Assembly (NCBI GenBank): GCA_046262435.1
Contig: JBHEMT010000062.1
Location: forward strand, 1 to 11,240
Direction: 5' to 3'
Length of the DNA stretch: 11,240 nt
DNA from: JBHEMT01 sp046262435
Lineage (GTDB): Bacteria > Chloroflexota > Dormibacteria > Aeolococcales > Aeolococcaceae
Part shown: positions 1-6,526 of the stretch, one piece after another
Numbering within the stretch: the stretch's first letter is position 1
Layout: each line of letters begins with the position of its first letter
Notes under the pieces: model-generated
The model's input: the letters and a program-made list of their open reading frames with translations, nothing else
Told to the model about the DNA's origin: nothing
Database searches by the model: none
Made by a program: the position numbers and the translations under genes

Positions 1-45
1 CGGAACAAACGCCTCCGGCTCAACGGGGGCGCTGACTGCCGACAT
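1..45 (-). CDS. 5' end of an unidentified gene running off the left edge
   Basis: An ATG at 45 on the minus strand opens a frame with no stop to the window edge. It encodes 15 residues beginning MSAVSAPVEPEAF. A perfect Shine-Dalgarno sequence AGGAGG (minus strand of 52-57) sits 6 nt upstream of the ATG, the best ribosome binding site in the window, which is the main reason to call a gene. It is divergent from the thiamine operon, with 87 bp between its start and the riboswitch. A TACGAT -10-like box lies further upstream at 79-84. Too little protein is visible to name a family; the Pro/Ala-rich N-terminus is uninformative. Confidence 0.65.
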   Translation of the reverse strand, partial: MSAVSAPVEPEAFVP

Positions 46-78
46 GCGTTTCCTCCTGGTCCGGGGGGCGTTGGGCCC

Positions 79-84
79 ATCGTA
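79..84 (-). promoter_or_regulatory. Candidate -10 box (TACGAT) for the leftmost minus-strand gene
   Basis: On the minus strand this reads TACGAT, matching the TAnnnT -10 consensus of high-GC bacteria. A start site about 7 nt downstream would give a leader of roughly 27 nt carrying the AGGAGG site. The surrounding 9-mer GCTACGATG recurs upstream of sdhC (6526-6534), also on the minus strand. No good -35 element is seen, so this is a pattern-based guess. Confidence 0.35.
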
Positions 85-122
85 GCGAACCGCGGTGTGG
101 GGGCCGCGGGGACACGTCGTGC

Positions 123-128
123 TACCGT
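123..128 (+). promoter_or_regulatory. Candidate -10 box (TACCGT) for the thiDME operon
   Basis: TACCGT fits TAnnnT and would place the transcription start near 134-136, almost exactly at the 5' edge of the TPP aptamer. That position is what supports it, because the transcript would begin with the riboswitch and little else. No TTGACA-like -35 element is present at the right distance. Confidence 0.35.
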
Positions 129-132
129 CGGG

Positions 133-209
133 GGAGTCCGGGGTGCCCGCGCGGCGGGCTGAGAACACACCCGAGAACCTGATCTGGGTCATGCCAGCGA
201 AGGGAGACC
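133..209 (+). ncRNA. TPP (THI-box) riboswitch aptamer
   Basis: The conserved THI elements occur in order: GGGGTGC (140-146), CTGAGA (159-164), ACCCG (169-173), ACCTGATCTGG (177-187) and ATGCCAGCGAAGGGA (191-205). Helices can be drawn: P2 139-142 with 170-173; P3 145-150 with 154-159, closed by a 3-nt loop; P4 178-180 with 201-203; P5 184-187 with 194-197. P1 looks weak, mainly 137-138 with 204-205 plus 133-134 with 208-209 around a 2x2 purine loop. It binds thiamine pyrophosphate and is expected to repress the downstream thiD-thiM-thiE operon. The thiD Shine-Dalgarno AGGGAG (201-206) lies inside the 3' strand of P4/P1, and the ATG follows 1 nt after the aptamer. Translational repression by direct occlusion is therefore the likely mechanism (inference). 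No separate terminator platform exists. Confidence 0.95.
201..206 (+). promoter_or_regulatory. thiD ribosome binding site inside the riboswitch
   Basis: AGGGAG is 4 nt upstream of the thiD ATG at 211. The same bases form the conserved AGGGA at the 3' end of the THI box, pairing in P4 (201-203) and P1 (204-205). Ligand-stabilised aptamer folding should bury this site. Confidence 0.75.
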
Positions 210-210
210 G

Positions 211-996
211 ATGGTCAGCACAGTCCCGCGCTGCCTCTCCGTCGCCAGCTCCGACAGCGGTGGTGGCGCGGGTATCCAGGCCGACCTGCGTGCGTTTGCC
301 GCGGCCGGCTGCCACGGCATGACCGCCATCGCGGCGCTCACCGCGCAGAACACGCTCGGCGTCGACGCCGTGCACGCGGTCCCGGCGTCATTCCTCCGTG
401 CTCAGCTCCACAGCGTGCAGCGCGACATCGGCATCGACGCGGCCAAGACGGGGATGCTCTTCACGGCGGAGCTGGTCGACACGGTGGCCGACTTCTTCGT
501 TCAGCATCCACTTCCCCTGGTGGTCGATCCGGTGTGCATCGCCAGCAGTGGCGCGATCCTGCTCGAAGCATCGGCGATCGAGGTGATGGTCACCCGCCTC
601 GTCCCGCTGGCGACCGTGGTCACCCCCAACCTGATGGAGGCGGAGACTCTGACCGGGTCCCTCGGCTCGCGACGCGAGCTCGCCGAACGGCTCCACGGGC
701 TCGGCGCCGCGGCCGTCATTGTCACCGGAGGCCACGGCGACGGCGCCATCGACCACCTCTTCGACGGTCGGGAGCACACCGAGATACCGGTGTCGCGGCA
801 CGAGCGAGCCAGCACCCACGGTGCCGGCTGCACCCACTCCGCCACACTCTGCGCCCTGCTCGCCCGCGGGCTGACCCTGCGCGAGGCCGCCACTGAAGCG
901 GCAGCGCGAACCGGCGACGCGGTGGCCCGCGGACTCATCGAGATCGGCGCCGGGGACAGCCCCGTCGACATCCTTGACATACGGAGGCGACCCTGA
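211..996 (+). CDS. thiD: Hydroxymethylpyrimidine/phosphomethylpyrimidine kinase ThiD
   Basis: A cytoplasmic ribokinase-fold enzyme that phosphorylates 4-amino-5-hydroxymethyl-2-methylpyrimidine (HMP) to HMP-P and then HMP-PP, the pyrimidine half of thiamine. At 261 aa it has the usual stand-alone length. Visible family motifs are SDSGGGAGIQADL (14-26), LTAQNTLGV (43-51), KTGML (79-83), VDPV (105-108), TPNLMEAE (138-145), TGGHG (172-176) and the anion-hole segment THGAGC (202-207) with the catalytic Cys207. After VDPV the usual VAKSG is IASSG, so a commonly conserved Lys is Ser here. The ATG at 211 is chosen because it follows the riboswitch-embedded AGGGAG and the homology starts within ten residues. 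It is the first gene of the operon, and its TGA overlaps the thiM ATG (TGATG at 994-998). The kinase family is certain; use of HMP follows from the riboswitch and operon. Confidence 0.96.
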   Translation: MVSTVPRCLSVASSDSGGGAGIQADLRAFAAAGCHGMTAIAALTAQNTLGVDAVHAVPASFLRAQLHSVQRDIGIDAAKTGMLFTAELVDTVADFFVQHPLPLVVDPVCIASSGAILLEASAIEVMVTRLVPLATVVTPNLMEAETLTGSLGSRRELAERLHGLGAAAVIVTGGHGDGAIDHLFDGREHTEIPVSRHERASTHGAGCTHSATLCALLARGLTLREAATEAAARTGDAVARGLIEIGAGDSPVDILDIRRRP

Positions 997-1805
997 TGGC
1001 CACGACCGTTTCCCCCACCCCCGGCGAGCTGCTCGCCCGCGTCCGCGAGCAGCGGCCGCTGGTGCACAACATCACCAACCTCGTGGTCACCAACGTGACC
1101 GCCAACGCGCTGCTCGCCATCGGTGCCGCACCGGTGATGGCCCACGCCCCGGAGGAGGTGGAGATCATGGCCGCCGCCGCCGATGCCCTGGTGCTCAACA
1201 TCGGCACGCTGACCACCCCGTGGGTGGAGGCAATGCTCCAAGCCGGCCGGGCCGCCAACGGTGCCGGCACCCCGGTGATCGTCGACCCCGTGGGCGCCGG
1301 TTTCACCCCCTTTCGCACCGACACCTCCGCCCGCCTGCTCCGCGAGCTGACCGTGGCCGCGGTGCGCGGCAACGCCGGTGAGCTGCGCGCCCTGGCCGGA
1401 GCCGCCGGCGACGTGCGCGGGGTCGACGCCGCCGGGAGCGCGGCCAGCGCCGCGGAGGCGCGCCAGATCGCCCGCGGCCTGGGCACCACGGTGGCCCTCA
1501 CCGGACCGGTGGACCAGTTGTCCGACGGCAGCTCCGTGGTCAGCATCGCCAACGGTGATGCCCTGCTTGCCCGGGTCACCGGGACCGGTTGCATCGCCAC
1601 CGCCCTCGGCGGCGCCTTTCTCGGCGTGGCTGCGGACACCCCACTGGCCGCACTCACCGCCGCCCTGGTCAGCCTCGAGGTGGCCGCCGAGGAGGCCGCC
1701 CGGGAGGCTCGGGGGCCCGGCACCTTCGCCGCCGCGTTGCTCGACGCCCTGAGCAAGCTTGACCACGCCTCTCTGGACGATCGCGCGCGGGTCGAGATGG
1801 GGTGA
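996..1805 (+). CDS. thiM: Hydroxyethylthiazole kinase ThiM
   Basis: Phosphorylates the alcohol of 4-methyl-5-(2-hydroxyethyl)thiazole to give the thiazole phosphate used by ThiE. This is a salvage step that bypasses de novo thiazole synthesis. The 269-aa length is typical. Family motifs in order are PLVHNITNLVV with ANALLAIGAAPVMA (21-49), LNIGTL (67-72), VDPVGAG (96-102), RGNAGEL (124-130, usually KGNxxEI), VTGTGC (194-199) with catalytic Cys199, and PGTF (241-244) near the C-terminus. Its ATG overlaps the thiD stop by one base, and a GGAGG site at 983-987 lies 8 nt upstream inside thiD, so translation is probably both coupled and independently primed. Its TGA overlaps the thiE GTG (GTGA, 1802-1805). 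The protein is cytoplasmic and usually trimeric (family knowledge). Confidence 0.97.
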   Translation: MATTVSPTPGELLARVREQRPLVHNITNLVVTNVTANALLAIGAAPVMAHAPEEVEIMAAAADALVLNIGTLTTPWVEAMLQAGRAANGAGTPVIVDPVGAGFTPFRTDTSARLLRELTVAAVRGNAGELRALAGAAGDVRGVDAAGSAASAAEARQIARGLGTTVALTGPVDQLSDGSSVVSIANGDALLARVTGTGCIATALGGAFLGVAADTPLAALTAALVSLEVAAEEAAREARGPGTFAAALLDALSKLDHASLDDRARVEMG

Positions 1806-2365
1806 TCCTCCACGCCCTGGTCGCCGACTTCGAGACGGCCCGACGAGCGGTCGAGGGTGGCGCCACCGTGGTCCAGGTGCGGCTCAAGTCGGCGAGCACC
1901 GCCGAGCGCGCGTCTCTGGCCCGGGCGGTCCGAGCCCTGGGGACCACGGTGATCGTCAATGACGACGTCGACGCCGCCCTGCAGGCCGGGGCGGACGGGG
2001 TCCACCTCGGCCAGTCCGATGCCGGCCTGGGCCGCGCCGTCGGCGCCGGCCTGGTGGTGGGAGTGAGTGCCGCCAGCCAGGACCAGGCACGCGAGGCGGA
2101 GGGGGCAGGCGCCACCTACCTCGGGGTGGGACCGATCTGGCCCACCCCCTCCAAGCTCGACGCGGACCCGCCGATCGGACTGCCCGGCCTCACCGCCGTG
2201 GCGCGCAGCACCTCGCTGCCGGTCATCGCCATCGGCGGCGTCGACGCGGGGAATGCTGCCTCCTGCCTCCGCGCCGGGGCCGCCGGGGTGGCGGTCATCC
2301 GCGCCTCGGCCGACGCCGCAGCGCTGCGCACGGTGCTGGACGCCGCTCGCGCCGAACCCTGCTGA
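1802..2365 (+). CDS. thiE: Thiamine-phosphate synthase ThiE (short N-terminus)
   Basis: Condenses HMP-PP and thiazole phosphate to thiamine monophosphate, releasing pyrophosphate. It is a TIM-barrel enzyme. Motifs in order are VQVRLK (24-29, family VQLREK), VNDDVDAAL (52-60), GADGVHLGQSD (63-73), GVSA (87-90), VGPIWPTPSK (109-118), VIAIGGV (141-147) and GVAVIRA (162-168). These cover the pyrimidine, phosphate and Mg sites. At 187 aa it is shorter than the usual 205-220. The loss is near the N-terminus, where the segment between beta-1 (HALVAD) and the following helix is compressed. The start is GTG 1802, overlapping the thiM stop by 4 bases; no earlier in-frame start is seen and no strong Shine-Dalgarno is present, so it is likely coupled to thiM. 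It is the last gene of the operon and ends 8 bp from the convergent acetyltransferase. Confidence 0.95.
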   Translation: MILHALVADFETARRAVEGGATVVQVRLKSASTAERASLARAVRALGTTVIVNDDVDAALQAGADGVHLGQSDAGLGRAVGAGLVVGVSAASQDQAREAEGAGATYLGVGPIWPTPSKLDADPPIGLPGLTAVARSTSLPVIAIGGVDAGNAASCLRAGAAGVAVIRASADAAALRTVLDAARAEPC

Positions 2366-2378
2366 CCCGGCGGTCAGC
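2361..2378. terminator. Bidirectional hairpin spanning two convergent stop codons
   Basis: A perfect 7-bp inverted repeat, GCTGACC (2361-2367) and GGTCAGC (2372-2378), is separated by the 4-nt loop CGGC. The left arm contains the thiE stop TGA (2363-2365) and the right arm the acetyltransferase stop (2374-2376). The hairpin forms identically in both transcripts. No T-run follows on either strand, so it may be a weak or factor-assisted terminator or an RNA 3'-end stabiliser rather than a classical intrinsic terminator. Confidence 0.5.
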
Positions 2379-2925
2379 CCGGACTCCACTCGCGCGGCTC
2401 GAGCGGCTGGGGCGATGGCTCGACCAGCTCGAGCTGCCACCAGCCCACGTCGGCCCACACCCCCAGCTTGCGGCCCGGGTGCCGGTCCACCCCGACCGAC
2501 CGAAAGCCCATGGCCTTGTGCAGGGCCACGCTCGCCGCGTTGGGTAGCGCGATCCCCGCGAAGAGCGACACGTAGCCGAGGTCGCGGACCGTTGCGATCA
2601 GCCGCCCATAGAGCGCCCGGCCCACCCCCTGGCCCTGGCACGCGGGTTCAACGAAGATCGAGGCATCGGCGGACCAGCGATAGCCCGAGCGCTCGTGATG
2701 GGCGGCGGCGTACGCGTAGCCCACCACCCGCGAGCCATCAACCGCCACCAGCCAGGGCAGGCGCGGGCGGAGCAGCATCCGCCTCGTCATCTCGGCGGCG
2801 CTGGGAGGAACCTCTTCAAAGGAGATCAGCGTGCTTTCCACCACCGGCGCGTAGATCGCCCGTATCGCCTCGGCGTCCTGAGGAGTCGCCGGCCGGATCG
2901 TCGGCGCGGAGCCATCAACAGCCAC
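2374..2925 (-). CDS. GNAT-family N-acetyltransferase, phosphinothricin acetyltransferase-like
   Basis: A 183-aa single GNAT domain. The N-terminal IRPATPQDAEAIRAIY (10-25) and SFEEVPPS (35-42) match the Pat/Bar-type group. The acetyl-CoA pyrophosphate loop is QGQGVGRAL (97-105, Q-x-x-G-x-G). NAASVALHKAMGF (129-141) is the C-terminal motif-B region, and VWADVGWWQL (156-165) is the group's characteristic end. Such enzymes acetylate amines such as phosphinothricin or methionine sulfoximine/sulfone; the substrate here cannot be read from sequence. The start is GTG 2925, with AGAGGG about 8 nt upstream overlapping the sdhB stop. Only 13 bp separate it from sdhB, so it is probably the last gene of the sdh operon. 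It shares a stop-codon hairpin with thiE. No signal peptide is seen; it is cytoplasmic. Family is confident, substrate unknown. Confidence 0.9.
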   Translation of the reverse strand: MAVDGSAPTIRPATPQDAEAIRAIYAPVVESTLISFEEVPPSAAEMTRRMLLRPRLPWLVAVDGSRVVGYAYAAAHHERSGYRWSADASIFVEPACQGQGVGRALYGRLIATVRDLGYVSLFAGIALPNAASVALHKAMGFRSVGVDRHPGRKLGVWADVGWWQLELVEPSPQPLEPREWSPG

Positions 2926-2938
2926 CCAGGCGTCCCTC

Positions 2939-3808
2939 TCAGGCGGGGGTGCTGACCTTCCCGCCGCGCAGCTTGCGGCCCACCCACTGGATTGGGTCCC
3001 AGTGCAGGTCGGCCACCCGCTCCTTCATCGGAATGATCGCGTTGTCGGTGATGTGGATGTGCTCGGGGCACACCTCGGTGCAGCACTTGGTGATGTTGCA
3101 GTAGCCGAGACCGCCCTCATCGCGGGTCAGGTCCCTCCGGTCGAGCACGTCCTTGGGATGCATCTCCAGAGACGCCACCCGGAGAAAGAAGCGGGGACCG
3201 AAGAACCGGTCGCGCAGGCCATGGTTGCGGTTGATGTGGCAGACGTCCTGGCAGAGGTAGCACTCGATGCACTTGCGATGCTCGTAGAGCCGCTCAATGT
3301 CCATCTGCGGGATTGACCAGGGCTTGCCGCCGTCCGGCGCGGACGTGAAGGCCGGGATGCTCGCGTTGATCTCGTAGTTGCGCGACACGTCGGTCACCAG
3401 GTCCTTGATCAGCGGGAACGACTTCATCGGTCGCACGCTGATCGGCCCCTTGGGCAACTCCTCCACCCGCGTTTTGCAGAGCAGCACCGGCTTGCCGTTG
3501 ACCTCGGCACCACACGAACCGCACTTCGCCGCCTTGCAGTTCCAGCGGCAGGCAAGGTCGGTGTCGAGGTGCTTCTGAATGTAGTGGATGGCGTCGAGAA
3601 TGACCATTCCGGTCACCGCTGGCACCTTGTAGGTCACCTCGCCCTGCGACCCGGAGTCGTCGGGGATGCCCTTGAAGACGTGGAACTCCAGCTCCTTGCC
3701 GGTCGTACCGGGGCGGCCCATCGCGGCCGCCTCCTCCGAGGGGCGCTGCAGCGTCTCGGGGGTCGCGTCGGTGGCGGAGGTCGGCGGTGGGGTGTCGGCG
3801 ATTGCCAT
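2939..3808 (-). CDS. sdhB: Succinate dehydrogenase iron-sulfur subunit (Sdh1 type)
   Basis: Carries electrons from the flavin subunit to the membrane anchor through three Fe-S centres. The 2Fe-2S ligands are Cys91, 96, 99 and 111. The second domain has CIECYLCQDVC (Cys180, 183, 186, 190) and CNITKCCTEVCP (Cys237, 243, 247). By alignment with E. coli SdhB, 180/183/186/247 hold the 4Fe-4S and 190/237/243 the 3Fe-4S centre. Thr240 sits where a ferredoxin would have its extra Cys, and Cys242 is additional. The stretch GYCNITKCCTEVCPEH followed by ITDNAIIPMKERVAD closely matches what I recall of mycobacterial Sdh1 (Rv0247c). At 289 aa it carries about 38 extra Pro/Ser/Thr-rich N-terminal residues; Met30 is a possible later start. 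The ATG at 3808 lies 1 nt after the sdhA stop with no strong ribosome site, implying coupling. Confidence 0.95.
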   Translation of the reverse strand: MAIADTPPPTSATDATPETLQRPSEEAAAMGRPGTTGKELEFHVFKGIPDDSGSQGEVTYKVPAVTGMVILDAIHYIQKHLDTDLACRWNCKAAKCGSCGAEVNGKPVLLCKTRVEELPKGPISVRPMKSFPLIKDLVTDVSRNYEINASIPAFTSAPDGGKPWSIPQMDIERLYEHRKCIECYLCQDVCHINRNHGLRDRFFGPRFFLRVASLEMHPKDVLDRRDLTRDEGGLGYCNITKCCTEVCPEHIHITDNAIIPMKERVADLHWDPIQWVGRKLRGGKVSTPA

Positions 3809-3809
3809 C

Positions 3810-5627
3810 TCAGCCCTTGTTCTGCGGTGACTCGGGGGACATCGAGCTGCCCGCGAACTCTCCGGTGGTTGGTCCGTGAACCGCGGCGTCGTAGAAGCGG
3901 CTGCGCTCGAGCAGCCCTCGCCGCTCCGGCGGCAGCGGCTCCAGGGGGACGGCGCCGACCTCCATGTGGTCTCCGTCGCGGCTGCACACGTAGTTGCGGG
4001 TGGCCTCTTCGGGAACCTTCTCCAGGAAGTCGAGCCGCCACTGCGAGCCCCGCGACTCGCGGCGGACGAGTGCCGAGCGGACGATCGCCTCGGAGATGAA
4101 GAGCATGTTGCTGACGTCTCGGCAGGTGTGCCAGCCGGGGTTGAGGATCCGGCCGCCGCTGACGCGCATGTGCTTCGACCGTTCGGTCAGCTCGCCGATC
4201 GCCTGCAGTGACCGGTTCAGTGACTCCTCGGTGCGGGCGATGCCGGCATCGTCCTGCATGGCGTCCTGCAGCACCTCATGGAGAAGGTAGGGATTCTCCG
4301 GCTTGCTGCCGTTGCGCTCGCTGAGCGGCGCCAGCAGGGCCGCCTGCTCATCGGTCACTTGGCCGTCGCTGACCACGCCGCGCCTCTGCGACCGCGCGTA
4401 TTCCGCCGCGGCCATACCCGCCCGGCGCCCGAAGACCAGGATGTCACCCAACGAGTTGCCGCCGAGACGGTTGGCGCCATGCAGGCCGCCGGCAACTTCG
4501 CCCGCCGCATAGAGCCCGGGAACCCGCGTCGCTGCGCTCTCGGCCTCCACGCGCACTCCACCCATCGTGTAGTGGATGGTGGGACCCACCTCCATCCGCT
4601 CCTTGGTGATGTCCACCGAGGCGAGCGCCTCGAACTGCTCGTACATGGAGGGCAGCTTCTTCTTGATGTAGTCGGCGCCCCGGTGCCGGATGTCGAGATA
4701 GGCGCCGCCGTGCGGCGTGCCGCGGCCCGCCTGCACCTCCTTGAAGATAGAGCGGGCCACCACGTCGCGTGAGGACAGCTCCTTCTTCTTGGGGTCGTAC
4801 TCGAGCATGAAGCGCTGGTCCTCGCTGTTGAAGAGGTAGCCCCCCTCACCCCGGACCGCCTCGGTCACCAGGATCCCCCGTGCCCCCGGGGGCCACATCA
4901 TCCCGGTGGGATGGAACTGGATGAACTCCATGTCGAGCAGCTCGGCGCCGGCCTCGTAGGCCATCGCGGCGCCGTCGCCGGTGCCCTCCCAGGAGTTGGA
5001 GGTGTGCTTGTACATCCGCCCCCAGCCGCCGCTGGCCAGCACCACAGCGCCGGCGCGAACCACCACAAACCGGCCGTCGTTACGCCGGTAGCCCATCGCC
5101 CCGACCACCCGGTCGCCGTCGCGGAGCAGCTTGGTCAGGGTGTACTCCATGTGCACCTCGGCGCCTGCGGTGTGCACCAGCTTGTCCTGGCAGGTGCGGA
5201 TCAGCTCCAGGCCGGTGCGGTCGCCGACATGGGCCAGCCGCTTCCATGAGTGGGCGCCGAAGGCCCGCTGCATGATGTAGCCGGCCTCGGTGCGGTCGAA
5301 CAGGCCTCCCCAGCGTTCCAGCTCGTACACCCGGTCGATCACCTCGCGAGCGTAGATGTCGACCATCCTCCAGTTGTTCAGCAGCTGGCCGCCGAGCATG
5401 GTGTCGGCGAAGTGGGTCTCCCAGCTGTCGTCCTCGTCGACGTTGCCCAGCCCCGCGGCGATCCCACCTTCGGCCATCACGGTGTGCGCCTTGCCGAGCA
5501 GGCTCTTGGTCACCACGATCACGCTGCAGCCGGCGTCGGCGGCGGCGATCGCGGCGCGCATCCCGGCCCCGCCGGCGCCGATCACCAGGACGTCGCAGTC
5601 GTGCTGGTCGTAACTCTCGGCGGCCAT
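3810..5627 (-). CDS. sdhA: Succinate dehydrogenase flavoprotein subunit
   Basis: Oxidises succinate to fumarate and passes electrons through FAD to the Fe-S subunit. At 605 aa it has standard length. The FAD dinucleotide fold is VLVIGAGGAGMRAA (13-26). His48 in KAHTVMAEGG is the expected covalent FAD attachment site. Active-site signatures are QFHPTGM (237-243), TEAVRGEGG (255-263), SRDVVAR with Arg287 as the likely proton-delivery arginine, HYTMGG (352-357) and GANRLGGNSLGD (384-395). The ATG at 5627 overlaps the sdhC stop by one base (TGATG) and has no visible Shine-Dalgarno, so translation depends on sdhC. The gene order sdhC-sdhA-sdhB matches mycobacterial sdh1 and differs from the E. coli sdhCDAB layout. 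Fumarate reductase activity is the main alternative; the complete Sdh1-type operon favours succinate oxidation. Confidence 0.97.
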   Translation of the reverse strand: MAAESYDQHDCDVLVIGAGGAGMRAAIAAADAGCSVIVVTKSLLGKAHTVMAEGGIAAGLGNVDEDDSWETHFADTMLGGQLLNNWRMVDIYAREVIDRVYELERWGGLFDRTEAGYIMQRAFGAHSWKRLAHVGDRTGLELIRTCQDKLVHTAGAEVHMEYTLTKLLRDGDRVVGAMGYRRNDGRFVVVRAGAVVLASGGWGRMYKHTSNSWEGTGDGAAMAYEAGAELLDMEFIQFHPTGMMWPPGARGILVTEAVRGEGGYLFNSEDQRFMLEYDPKKKELSSRDVVARSIFKEVQAGRGTPHGGAYLDIRHRGADYIKKKLPSMYEQFEALASVDITKERMEVGPTIHYTMGGVRVEAESAATRVPGLYAAGEVAGGLHGANRLGGNSLGDILVFGRRAGMAAAEYARSQRRGVVSDGQVTDEQAALLAPLSERNGSKPENPYLLHEVLQDAMQDDAGIARTEESLNRSLQAIGELTERSKHMRVSGGRILNPGWHTCRDVSNMLFISEAIVRSALVRRESRGSQWRLDFLEKVPEEATRNYVCSRDGDHMEVGAVPLEPLPPERRGLLERSRFYDAAVHGPTTGEFAGSSMSPESPQNKG

Positions 5628-6472
5628 CAGAAGGGGATGTGCGGGTCGCCGAAGCCCGCGTTGACGATGCGGACGTAGATGTCCACGGAGAGGACGCTGA
5701 AGAGGCTCACCCAGGCCCAGGTGGGGTGGCGGCCGTTGATGCTGGTGAGGAAACGGAAGGCACTGTGCCGCGCTTTGCCGAAGCGCACACAGGAGAAGCA
5801 GTCAATCCGGCCACCGACCAGATGGCGCAGTGAGTGGCAGCTGAAGGTGTAGCCGCTGAGCAGCACAACGTTGAGCAGCATGATCGCGGTCCCCAGCCCG
5901 AGGTAGGGGTGACCGTTGTAGGAGAACGCCTGGACCGCGTCCACCCACAGCCAGGCGAGAACGATCAGGGCGACGTAGAGGAAGAAGCGGTGCAGGTTGT
6001 TGAGCACCAGCGGCAGCTTCGCCTCGCCCCGATAGGTGCGGTGGCGCCGCTCGTTGATCGCGCAGCCCGGGGGGTCCCAGAAGAAGGACCGGTAGTAGGC
6101 CTTGCGGTAGTAGTAGCAGGTGGCTCTGAACGCCAGTGGCGACCAGATGATCCACAGCGCCGGGGAGATCGGGGTGCGGCCGACCAGCACCCGCGGCGAG
6201 TAGAAGGGTGAGAGCAGCGGGGCGCCGTGCGCCTCACCGGTGTAGGCGGGATGCAGGCCGAACCCCTGCAGCGCGGTGAACGCTGCGTACACCGAGAAGG
6301 CGGTGAGCACCACCACCACGGTCACCGGCAGCACCCACCAGGGGGTGGCACTGCGCAGGCGGGCAACGAAGGCGGGCTCGGTGGTCGAGCCGGCCGAGTC
6401 GGCGGTGACCACCCTTCCGACCGGCGTGGCTGTCGACATGCTGTGGGTGATCTCCTTGCCGGAGTCGCCCAC
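5627..6472 (-). CDS. sdhC: Succinate dehydrogenase membrane anchor, Sdh1 type, five predicted TM helices
   Basis: A 281-aa membrane anchor and quinone-reducing subunit. Hydrophobic segments lie near 45-68, 103-119, 162-182, 191-213 and 252-272, five helices in one chain rather than the two-subunit E. coli anchor. Conserved-looking blocks are LLSPFYSP (86-93), CYYYRKAYYRSFFWDPPGCA (119-138), LNNLHRFFLYVAL (157-169), SCHSLRHLVGGR (211-222) and DCFSC (224-228). They match my recollection of actinobacterial Sdh1 anchors (Rv0249c family), reported in Mycobacterium smegmatis to carry a membrane-embedded Rieske-type 2Fe-2S cluster. Cys119, Cys137, Cys212, His213, Cys225 and Cys228 are candidate ligands, not assigned here. 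The start is uncertain: GTG 6472 has GGAG 6 nt upstream, while ATG 6439 (270 aa) has AAGGAG 12 nt upstream. It is the first gene of the operon. Confidence 0.93.
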   Translation of the reverse strand: MGDSGKEITHSMSTATPVGRVVTADSAGSTTEPAFVARLRSATPWWVLPVTVVVVLTAFSVYAAFTALQGFGLHPAYTGEAHGAPLLSPFYSPRVLVGRTPISPALWIIWSPLAFRATCYYYRKAYYRSFFWDPPGCAINERRHRTYRGEAKLPLVLNNLHRFFLYVALIVLAWLWVDAVQAFSYNGHPYLGLGTAIMLLNVVLLSGYTFSCHSLRHLVGGRIDCFSCVRFGKARHSAFRFLTSINGRHPTWAWVSLFSVLSVDIYVRIVNAGFGDPHIPF

Positions 6473-6526
6473 GAGGTGCTCCGCCCCGGTGATGATCCAA
6501 CCGGCAGCGTGGCCGGCGACCTTCGC

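Noticed and set aside
935..2641. Long minus-strand open frame across thiM, thiE and part of the acetyltransferase gene
   Set aside because: It is antisense to genes with clear family motifs, and its Gly/Arg/Ala/Ser-rich translation resembles no protein. Long shadow frames are expected at this G+C.
2067..3104. Plus-strand frame running from thiE through the acetyltransferase into sdhB
   Set aside because: It crosses three well-supported genes and is Pro/Arg/Ser-rich, typical of a shadow frame.
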